DNA from: CALFBG01 sp045110315
GTDB taxonomy: Bacteria; Bacteroidota; Bacteroidia; Chitinophagales; Saprospiraceae
Reading direction: 5' to 3'
Assembly: GCA_045110315.1 (NCBI GenBank)
Contig: JBGCFY010000075.1
Span: 1 to 62,536 of the forward strand
DNA length: 62,536 nt
Notes under the pieces: model-generated
What the model was told of the DNA's origin: nothing
Database searches by the model: none
Seen by the model: only the letters and a program-made list of their open reading frames with translations
Shown: positions 16,872 through 23,680 of the stretch, piece by piece
Layout: every line of letters starts with the position of its first letter
Position numbering within the stretch: the stretch's first letter is position 1
Translations under genes and position numbers: made by a program

Positions 16872-19054
16872 TGTCCTTCCCATTTTACAAACAAGCAGAT
16901 CAGAAAGATTGCGGACCAACTTGTCTGAAGATGATCGGGAAGCATTACAAAAAAAATATTCCAATCGTTGCTTTGCGAAAGCTGAGCGAGACGACTAGAG
17001 TAGGAAGTAGTTTATTAAACTTGGGAGATGCCGCAGAAAAAATTGGCTTGCGGTCTTTAGGAGTAAAAATATCTTTTGAAGATTTTAGGGAAGCACCCTT
17101 ACCTTGCATTGTACATTGGGACAAAAACCATTACATCGTCGTCCATAAAATTAAGCGAAAGAAAGTTTATGTGGCTGATCCTGCATTTGGGCTGATGACG
17201 TATTCTGTTGCTGATTTTATCAAACATTGGATTGGAAATAACGCGGACGAAACAACAAAAGAAGGCATTGCCCTACTATTGGAGCCAACGCCAAATTTCT
17301 ATCGAGAAGAATTTGAAGAACCAGAAAAATTTGGATTTGCTTTTATTTCAAAATATTTATTTAAGTACAAAACTTTTATTGTTCAATTGATTATTGGCTT
17401 ATTGGCGGGAAGTTTACTACAACTTGTTTTGCCTTTTTTGACACAAAGTATTGTAGATGTGGGGATAGAAAATTCAGACCTCAATTTTATCTATCTTATC
17501 CTTTTTGCACAGTTGTTTTTATTTATCGGTAAGGCAAGTTTAGAATTAATTCGAGCTTGGATACTACTGCACCTCAGTACGCGAATTAATATCTCTTTGA
17601 TCTCCGACTTTTTTATTAAACTCATGAATTTGCCCATCTCTTTTTTCGATGTGCGTATGACGGGCGACTTGCTACAACGTATCAACGATCACAAACGAAT
17701 TGAAAGAATTTTAACGACGTCTTCTCTTACCGTTTTATTTTCTTTTGTCAACTTGATCATTTTTAGTTTCGTCATGGCGTATTATAGCTTACAGATTTTT
17801 TCAGTATTTCTTGTAGGTAGCATATTGTATTTTGTTTGGGTACTTTTCTTTTTTAAGAAAAGGAAAGAATTAGATCACAAGCATTTTGCCCAAGTAAGTG
17901 AAGAACAAAGTAAAGTGATCGAGTTGATTAATGGTATGCAAGAAATCAAATTGCACAATGCCGAAAAACGAATGCGCTGGAATTGGGAATACGTACAAGC
18001 AAGACTTTTTAAAATTGCTACGAAAAATTTGGCGCTAGAACAAACGCAGTCGATGGGTTCTAACTTTATCAACGAACTTAAGAATATGCTAATTACTGTT
18101 TTGTCTGCCAAGTTAGTCATCGACGGAGAAATTACACTCGGGATGATGATGGCGATTAGTTATATCGTTGGTCAACTCAACGCACCAATTATTCAGTTGA
18201 TTAATTTCATGAGAGATTTACAGGATGCACAGATTTCCTTGGATCGACTAGGCGAAATACACGACAAAGAAGATGAGGAAAAAAAAGGTGTACAACTCAT
18301 GGAGCAATTGCCTAGTCATCCAACTATTGAATTGAAAGAAGTTAGCTTCAGATACACTGGCGGAACGGAGCCGGTACTACAAAATCTTTCGTTAAAAATT
18401 CCTGCAAATAAAACGACCGCTATTGTCGGTGTAAGTGGTAGTGGAAAAACAACCTTAATGAAATTGCTACTCCGGTTTTATACTTTAGACCAAGGCGAAA
18501 TCTTACTCGACAGCTATAATATTAATAATTTTCCTCAAAAACTTTGGCGCGCCAACTGTGGTGTGGTAATGCAAGAAGGATATATTTTTAACGACACCAT
18601 TGCGTACAACATCGCGGTAGGAGAAGATCAAATTGATTATCAAAAACTAACGCATGCCATCGACGTCGCTAATATTACCGATTACATAGCAGGGCTGCCA
18701 CTTGGTTATAATACCAAAATAGGGAATGAAGGGGTCGGCTTGAGTACAGGACAAAAACAACGCTTGTTGATTGCTCGGTCGGTATATAAAAACCCAAAAT
18801 TTTTATTTTTTGACGAAGCAACTTCTGCTCTAGACGCTAACAATGAAAAAATTATCATGGAAAAACTCAATCAGTTTTTTGCAGATAAAACGGCGGTAGT
18901 TATTGCTCATCGACTTAGCACGGTCAAAAATGCGCATCAGATAGTGGTGCTTAATCAGGGAAAAATAGTAGAACTAGGCAACCATGAAAGCTTGATCCAG
19001 CAAAAAGGAAATTATTACAACCTAGTAAAAAATCAATTGGAACTAGGTCGTTAA
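16871..19054 (+). CDS. C39-peptidase ABC exporter for double-glycine peptides
   Basis: A 727-residue peptidase-containing ATP-binding transporter. The N-terminal C39 domain (1-135) has the catalytic Cys14 in Q-K-D-C-G-P-T-C, His87 in N-H-Y-I-V and Asp103 in A-D-P, so it should cleave after G-G. A six-helix membrane domain spans about 165-430. The nucleotide-binding domain has Walker A (G-V-S-G-S-G-K-T-T), Walker B (F-L-F-F-D-E) and a signature motif L-S-T-G-Q in place of L-S-G-G-Q. It would form the inner-membrane motor with the HlyD adaptor at 19698. No TolC-like outer-membrane gene is in the window. The peptides on both sides are the likely cargo. Confidence 0.95.
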   Translation: MSFPFYKQADQKDCGPTCLKMIGKHYKKNIPIVALRKLSETTRVGSSLLNLGDAAEKIGLRSLGVKISFEDFREAPLPCIVHWDKNHYIVVHKIKRKKVYVADPAFGLMTYSVADFIKHWIGNNADETTKEGIALLLEPTPNFYREEFEEPEKFGFAFISKYLFKYKTFIVQLIIGLLAGSLLQLVLPFLTQSIVDVGIENSDLNFIYLILFAQLFLFIGKASLELIRAWILLHLSTRINISLISDFFIKLMNLPISFFDVRMTGDLLQRINDHKRIERILTTSSLTVLFSFVNLIIFSFVMAYYSLQIFSVFLVGSILYFVWVLFFFKKRKELDHKHFAQVSEEQSKVIELINGMQEIKLHNAEKRMRWNWEYVQARLFKIATKNLALEQTQSMGSNFINELKNMLITVLSAKLVIDGEITLGMMMAISYIVGQLNAPIIQLINFMRDLQDAQISLDRLGEIHDKEDEEKKGVQLMEQLPSHPTIELKEVSFRYTGGTEPVLQNLSLKIPANKTTAIVGVSGSGKTTLMKLLLRFYTLDQGEILLDSYNINNFPQKLWRANCGVVMQEGYIFNDTIAYNIAVGEDQIDYQKLTHAIDVANITDYIAGLPLGYNTKIGNEGVGLSTGQKQRLLIARSVYKNPKFLFFDEATSALDANNEKIIMEKLNQFFADKTAVVIAHRLSTVKNAHQIVVLNQGKIVELGNHESLIQQKGNYYNLVKNQLELGR

Positions 19055-19060
19055 AAAGAT

Positions 19061-19110
19061 ACTTGCGCGAGGGCAGACATAAAAATTGAGTGTCTTAAAA
19101 CGATCAATTT
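19061..19110 (+). promoter_or_regulatory. Peptide-leader element, copy D (orphan, predicted pseudoknot)
   Basis: A diverged copy 7 nt after the exporter stop. AGACAT (19075-19080) pairs GTGTCT (19090-19095), with a wobble at the loop end, and AATTGA pairs TCAATT (19104-19109), six Watson-Crick pairs replacing C-G by A-T. It is not followed by an intact peptide gene. Confidence 0.5.
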
Positions 19111-19135
19111 ATTCGTCAGAGGGATTTGTTTTTTA

Positions 19136-19186
19136 CTTAAAAATACTAGCTGTTTTTGCCAAAAGAAATTCTTTCGCGAGGGATAG
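19136..19186 (+). pseudogene. Possible remnant of a fifth leader-peptide gene
   Basis: Exactly 27 nt after the last base of copy D, the spacing seen between copy B and its ATG, stands CTT-AAA-AAT, a one-codon departure from the ATG-AAA-AAT of the siblings. The frame runs 16 codons, contains C-F-C and stops inside copy C. It could be a peptide gene shortened by deletion. The evidence is short and a chance match cannot be excluded. Confidence 0.35.
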
Positions 19187-19220
19187 ACAGAAAGCTTGAC
19201 TGTCGTTAAATGATCAAGTA
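19171..19220 (+). promoter_or_regulatory. Peptide-leader element, copy C (predicted pseudoknot)
   Basis: TCGCGA is followed by AGACAG (19185-19190) pairing CTGTC (19200-19204). Loop bases GCTTGA pair TCAAGT (19214-19219) with one wobble. It ends 29 nt before the ATG of peptide 4. Confidence 0.66.
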
Positions 19221-19248
19221 ATAATTACTAATTAAAGAGTATTAAATC

Positions 19249-19434
19249 ATGAAGAATTTATCAGAATTAGGATCAAAATTAGATCGAAATGAATTGAAAG
19301 CAATCAACGGTGGTTTTGGATTAGTTGGAAAGCCTATTTGCTTGGCGCCATACTTAATCGACGTAGGAGATAGTTGTGCACCAGGATATCATCTACACCC
19401 ACAAGGACACTGTATTTGCTGTCGTGACATCTAA
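19249..19434 (+). CDS. Double-glycine leader peptide 4, Cys-rich
   Basis: A 61-residue precursor with leader M-K-N-L-S-E-L ... E-L-K-A-I-N-G-G (1-22). The 39-residue core begins F-G-L-V-G-K and carries five Cys (I-C-L, S-C-A, H-C-I-C-C), an odd number that leaves one free or cross-linked. The Cys pattern at the end (C-x-C-C) is shared loosely with peptides 2 and 3. It has its own leader element and terminator and sits between the exporter and the adaptor. Target and activity are unknown. Confidence 0.85.
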   Translation: MKNLSELGSKLDRNELKAINGGFGLVGKPICLAPYLIDVGDSCAPGYHLHPQGHCICCRDI

Positions 19435-19456
19435 TTGCTATCTATTTTTATAGCGT

Positions 19457-19489
19457 GGAAGCCATCATTTGATGGCTTCCTATTTTTTT
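19457..19489 (+). terminator. Rho-independent terminator after peptide 4
   Basis: An 11-bp perfect stem (GGAAGCCATCA with TGATGGCTTCC), a 2-nt gap and a T-rich tail, 23 nt after the peptide stop. Because of this terminator the HlyD gene needs its own promoter. Confidence 0.9.
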
Positions 19490-19697
19490 AAGTGAAGGCG
19501 AATTTGTGATTGCTGAAGGTTCTTAAATAAACTATGGTTAATGAGACTGAGCAAATCGAAGAAAGTACCGTTATCATATATTAATTTATCCATTACGGAT
19601 ATGAATTACTTTGCAAAGGATATGAAATTTGTTAAAAGCATTATTTTTTTATCAGCACCTTTATCAGTACTAAGTATCAAGACAAAATTATTGAAGT

Positions 19698-20990
19698 ATG
19701 CCCGAAGCACCCGTAAATAGTAATTTACGTAGCGAGCAAGTCCAAGAAATTCTTACTGCGATTCCTAATTGGATGATCCGCTGGGGCAATACCTTGGTTT
19801 TCTTTTTACTTATTTTACTCCTTGCCATTTCTTGGTGGGTGAAGTATCCAGATGTTATTTCTTCTGAAGTTATGCTGACGACGACCATACCACCACAAAA
19901 AGTATACGCCAGAAGTTCCGGGAAAATTGATAGCATACTTGTTTTAAATGGGCAAGCAGTCAATACCAACACACCGTTGGCAATTTTAGAAAATACCGCA
20001 AAATTTACGGATGTTTTTTATTTAAAAAATATTTTAGAAAACCTAAAATTAAGAGAAGAAGCCTTTTATGTACCGATGGAGCAATTACCATTTTTCATCT
20101 TGGGAGAACTAGAAAGTTCATTTGCCTTATTTGAAAATAGTTATGAACAATACGTCCTGAATAGAGAATTAAAACCTTTCTCCAACGAAACCTTCGCCAA
20201 TCAAAATACCTTACTCGAATTACAAAATCGCTTGCGAAACCTCGAACTACAACAAGCATTAGATACTAAAGCGATGGCGCTGGAAAAAACCGACTTAGTG
20301 CGCCACAAAGCACTATTTGCAGAAGGGCTTATTTCAAAACAAGTGTATGAGCAAAAACAAATGGATAGTATCCGTGCAGCCATCAATTACCAAAATATTC
20401 ACCAAAGTATTTCTCAAGTCAAAGAATCCATTAATCAAGCAAGTCTTACCACCAAGACGATTTCGATTAACCGTACAAAAGAAGAGAAACAGTTGTGGCG
20501 GCAACTTATACAGTCTGTGATGCAACTCAAAGAAGCGATTAAAGTTTGGGAATCGAAGTACGTCCTTTCCAGCCAAATCAATGGAAAAGTATCCTTCTTA
20601 GCTGTTTGGACAGAAAGTCAAAATGTAAATACGGGAGATTGGGTTTTTACGATTTTACCTACAACGCACGACGCATATTTGGCAAAGCTAAAAACGCCGG
20701 TACAGAATTCAGGAAAAATGGAATTAGGACAAACCGTTAAGATCAGTTTAGCAAATTATCCAGAAACAGAATTTGGAAACCTCAACGGAAAGGTCAATCA
20801 CATTTCTGCGATTGCGAGTGAAGATGGCTTTTATACGGTAGACGTTGTTTTACCCAAAAAATTAATCACTACTTATCAAAAAGAAATAGAATTCAAACCA
20901 GAAATGAGAGGCACCGCCAAAATCATTACGGAAGATTTGCGATTAATTGAGCGCTTTTTTTATCAGTTCAAATCAATTTTTCATCCCTAA
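19698..20990 (+). CDS. HlyD-family periplasmic adaptor of the peptide exporter
   Basis: A 430-residue membrane-fusion protein. A single N-terminal transmembrane helix (about 35-52, L-V-F-F-L-L-I-L-L-L-A-I) follows a cytoplasmic tail. Then come a biotinyl-lipoyl-like half (S-S-G-K-I-D-S-I-L-V-L-N-G-Q-A-V), a long coiled-coil hairpin (about 110-285) and a beta-barrel half with K-V-S-F-L-A-V and the G-Q-T-V-K-I-S stretch. It would bridge the C39 exporter to an outer-membrane channel encoded elsewhere. A 263-nt spacer with a terminator separates it from peptide 4. It is the last plus-strand gene of the cassette. Confidence 0.9.
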   Translation: MPEAPVNSNLRSEQVQEILTAIPNWMIRWGNTLVFFLLILLLAISWWVKYPDVISSEVMLTTTIPPQKVYARSSGKIDSILVLNGQAVNTNTPLAILENTAKFTDVFYLKNILENLKLREEAFYVPMEQLPFFILGELESSFALFENSYEQYVLNRELKPFSNETFANQNTLLELQNRLRNLELQQALDTKAMALEKTDLVRHKALFAEGLISKQVYEQKQMDSIRAAINYQNIHQSISQVKESINQASLTTKTISINRTKEEKQLWRQLIQSVMQLKEAIKVWESKYVLSSQINGKVSFLAVWTESQNVNTGDWVFTILPTTHDAYLAKLKTPVQNSGKMELGQTVKISLANYPETEFGNLNGKVNHISAIASEDGFYTVDVVLPKKLITTYQKEIEFKPEMRGTAKIITEDLRLIERFFYQFKSIFHP

Positions 20991-21024
20991 AATTATTTTT
21001 AATATAAATCACAATCATAGGCAC

Positions 21025-21152
21025 AAAAAAGCTTTGACGAACGTAGCGTTTTAGTGAAATGCTAATTACATAGAAACCTTACTTAGGTCACCATGCATAA
21101 AGTTCATCAAAGCAAAAAATGTGTATTACCTCAAAAGGTATGAGGCAATACA
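21025..21152 (-). terminator. Two tandem terminators for the minus-strand HTH operon
   Basis: Read on minus, a 13-bp stem with one mismatch (21152-21121) runs into ATTTTTT. A second hairpin follows (arms 21113-21102 and 21042-21031) and is followed by TTTTTT at 21030-21025. They lie between the convergent HlyD gene and the small regulator operon. Confidence 0.7.
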
Positions 21153-21199
21153 CTACGTACGTATTAGTATAATAGGCATTTATTAGTGAAGAAACTAAC

Positions 21200-21481
21200 T
21201 TACAAAAGGTGTCGTACGTCCACCATTGTTTCTTTATTTTTAAGATCATTGACACTAATGCGGATCTGGTGCAAGGTCAGAATCGGATTATCTTTAAATT
21301 GTAACAGCAACCGCTCATACTGTTCTTCTAGTCCTATTTTCCCAAATGTTTGTTGATATTTCTGTATCGTCTCAATCGCAAACTGTCGAATAGATTGATC
21401 TATTTGCTGACAAGCCGCTTCAGCTTCCTCAAGTGCAATGACAATATTTTGCCCGTTTTCTAATTCACTCATTGCTTTCAA
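21200..21481 (-). CDS. Small hypothetical protein, helical
   Basis: A 93-residue, probably soluble, alpha-helical protein (E-A-E-A-A-C-Q-Q-I-D-Q; E-E-Q-Y-E-R-L-L-L-Q-F). It has no signal peptide and I do not recognise a family. It lies 62 nt after the small HTH gene on the same strand and is likely co-transcribed; two terminators follow. Start could also be Met4 (M-S-E-L-E-N-G). A role as a partner of the HTH protein is possible but unsupported by motif. Confidence 0.65.
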   Translation of the reverse strand: MKAMSELENGQNIVIALEEAEAACQQIDQSIRQFAIETIQKYQQTFGKIGLEEQYERLLLQFKDNPILTLHQIRISVNDLKNKETMVDVRHLL

Positions 21482-21543
21482 AGTTATATAAGCAGATAAA
21501 TATTTTTTTATCTAAATTTAAGAATTGGAGGAATAAGAATAAG

Positions 21544-21816
21544 CTATTTCTTTTTTTTATGTCGTAAGTATTGCGACTTATGGGACTCGTATGGTGGTTT
21601 AAAATCTTGAATAAAACGCTGAAGTTGTGAGGCTCTTTCTTCAATCTTTTCTAAGCTCTTATCAACGAAGGAGGTATTCAACCAATCCCCTTTTAGCGCA
21701 CCACGGATTGAGGCTCTTCCAGTATCCAATTCTCTGGATAATTCTTCAATCGCTCCATGGGGGAGTTTCTCCAAAATATTAGCGTTTTTAATTAGTTTTC
21801 TTAGATTATGTTTCAT
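21544..21816 (-). CDS. Small helix-turn-helix protein
   Basis: A 90-residue protein. Residues about 17-55 (K-L-P-H-G-A-I-E-E-L-S-R ... G-R-A-S-I-R-G-A-L-K-G) match the short L-P-H-G-type helix-turn-helix found in small Bacteroidota regulators. After it come a coiled helix and a strongly basic tail (H-K-K-K-K). It probably binds DNA and may regulate its own operon or the neighbouring XRE genes. It precedes the 93-residue hypothetical gene. Beyond the HTH the family is not recognised. Confidence 0.68.
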   Translation of the reverse strand: MKHNLRKLIKNANILEKLPHGAIEELSRELDTGRASIRGALKGDWLNTSFVDKSLEKIEERASQLQRFIQDFKPPYESHKSQYLRHKKKK

Positions 21817-22581
21817 AGAAGTGTGATTTTTTCATTTTTGCTCTATGAGCGGTAGAGAAGTCACAAATTAGATAAAATATCGTCAAATAACAATGTTTTC
21901 CCCTTAAAATAATTAAAAAATAGCTCTTTGTAGCAAATATATTGCCTTTTTATGTACGCCGTGTTCAGTAAAATGATAAAGCTTGCACGTATTATATCTT
22001 TTCTTTCTGAAAATTTATTCTTCCCCTGTAAAGGTTTCTTCTTTCAAGGTTTAGTTCTTTCATGCGAAGGAGTGGACGACTACCTTAACGCTTATATAAA
22101 AGTGTAGTCAAACTTTTGAAGGCAAGTCGGAAAATTTGTTGTTTTAAAAAACCACTTCCATATTTCAAAAAACCATCACCTCGAAATTCTAACAAAAATT
22201 CAAAGAAAAACACTACGGCTGTTCAGTGAAGAAAGGATGCTTAGAAAAATCAACCCAATTGTTTAGCGGAAAGCTTGAAGTAATAATCTAGAGAACGCAT
22301 GAAACAATATATTAAAACGACCATATTTTGATCAAAAAAGGAAAATACTGGAATGGCTACAATTTGGGCATCCACAACGAGTATTAACAAGTATTCTGTT
22401 AGTTTTCACACAAAACGAATACAAGCGTAAGGTATTATGATAGTTTTCTCAAAAACTGTTTCTTTTAGAATAATTTTTTTCGTTGTTTTACTATACAGAG
22501 CGTATATAAGCTGAAAAACAAGTTGATTTCGCTAAAAAGGCAATATAAAAGCCCGAAAAGACAATAAAACTATCATTTCGA
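21817..22581. other. Large gene-free region between divergent regulators
   Basis: A 765-nt AT-rich spacer. No credible gene was found on either strand. An 11-bp inverted pair, ATGATAGTTTT (22437-22447) and AAAACTATCAT (22566-22576), brackets the 118 nt before the XRE gene start and may be an operator pair. Otherwise nothing is recognised. Confidence 0.5.
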
Positions 22582-22962
22582 ATGAAAAAATTACCTGGAA
22601 ATTTAAAACTAATTAGAAAACAGCGCTGGAGAATGAGTCAAGATAAGTTTGCGGAGCTGATCGACTCCAGTCGTAGTAAAATTAACTCTTATGAAAACGG
22701 AGGCGTAGAACCGAGTATTGATTTTATGATCCAACTAGAAACATTAACGGGCATCAATATTAAAGATCTTTTTAGTGGTGAACTGCAACTAGCCGAAATT
22801 CCGACCTTACCCCTCTCCGAAGAAAAAGGAGAAGTAGAAACTTTTGAAGAAGAACTTCCCGATTACGATCAAACATTTGTGGACCTTAAAAGTTATCACA
22901 CAAAAATTGCGAAGCGCTTTCAACGCTTAGAAAAAAGAATCGAAACCTTAGAACGTCCTTAA
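22582..22962 (+). CDS. XRE-family transcriptional regulator 1
   Basis: A 126-residue protein with an N-terminal XRE helix-turn-helix (about 5-62: L-K-L-I-R-K-Q-R-W-R-M-S-Q-D-K-F-A-E-L; S-R-S-K-I-N-S-Y-E-N-G). An acidic linker and a C-terminal coiled helix (R-F-Q-R-L-E-K-R-I-E-T-L-E) probably mediate dimerisation. It is nearly identical in the HTH to the gene at 23229, so the pair arose by tandem duplication. Candidate operator sequences flank its promoter region. Targets are unknown. Confidence 0.88.
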   Translation: MKKLPGNLKLIRKQRWRMSQDKFAELIDSSRSKINSYENGGVEPSIDFMIQLETLTGINIKDLFSGELQLAEIPTLPLSEEKGEVETFEEELPDYDQTFVDLKSYHTKIAKRFQRLEKRIETLERP

Positions 22963-23131
22963 CTTTACCGAATTAGCAAAACTTAAACAGTTAAGCAACT
23001 TTCCACTAAACGGAAACGAGATAACGATAAAATACGCCTTGAAACAAAAGCAATCGCATTTCATAGGCCCGCTCTTAAAAGACAGAAAACATTTCGCTAC
23101 AACGAATATGTTTTTCCAAGAAAAAAATTTA

Positions 23132-23146
23132 TGAAGTTTAACTTCA
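23132..23146. promoter_or_regulatory. 15-bp perfect palindrome before XRE regulator 2
   Basis: TGAAGTT-T-AACTTCA is a perfect palindrome about 85 nt before the second XRE start, in a 266-nt spacer. It is a candidate binding site for one of the two XRE dimers. Confidence 0.4.
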
Positions 23147-23228
23147 GTACACCATATCTTAAGTAAGCCTCTATTAGGGAGGGTTTATTTATTGCATCGT
23201 GTATTCAGTGACCAAACCTAAATTTTGT

Positions 23229-23615
23229 ATGAGCAGATTACCAGAAAACTTAAAACTAATTAGAAAAAAGCGTTGGAGAATGAGCCAAGACAAATTTGCG
23301 GATTTGATGGGCTCCAGTCGAAGCAAAATTAACTCTTATGAAAATGGAGGTGTAGAACCAAGTATTGCCTTTATGGTCAAACTACAAGTGTTTAGTGGTA
23401 TCAGTATCAAAGATATTTTTATTGGTGAATTAGAGTTCAATAAAATCCCCCCTTTACCTCTATCTGAAGAAAACAATAGCCTAGAAAAAGTTGAAGAGGA
23501 ACTACCGAGCTATGACAAAGGTTTTTTACATCTTAAGTATTTCCACGGTCAAATGACCAAACGTTTTCAAAGTTTAGAAAAAAGAATCAAAACACTAGAG
23601 TCCAACGAAGATTAA
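23229..23615 (+). CDS. XRE-family transcriptional regulator 2
   Basis: Start placed at ATG 23229 (M-S-R-L-P-E-N-L-K-L-I-R-K), which aligns with regulator 1; the upstream in-frame ATG at 23199 would add ten unaligned residues. The 128-residue protein has the same HTH (M-S-Q-D-K-F-A-D-L-M; S-R-S-K-I-N-S-Y-E-N-G) and coiled tail. The middle is more diverged (E-E-N-N-S-L-E-K). Duplicated small repressors often cross-regulate, but no target site is proven here. Confidence 0.86.
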   Translation: MSRLPENLKLIRKKRWRMSQDKFADLMGSSRSKINSYENGGVEPSIAFMVKLQVFSGISIKDIFIGELEFNKIPPLPLSEENNSLEKVEEELPSYDKGFLHLKYFHGQMTKRFQSLEKRIKTLESNED

Positions 23616-23680
23616 GTGCTGGGTTCTACGCACAGGCCTAAATTTTCAGAATCTTGTCTTGATACTCATGACGGCAACCC

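Noticed and set aside
13589..20990. Lanthipeptide or other enzymatically cross-linked peptide cluster
   Set aside because: No LanB, LanC, LanM, radical SAM or YcaO gene is present; the only oxidoreductase is VKOR-thioredoxin, which points to disulfides.
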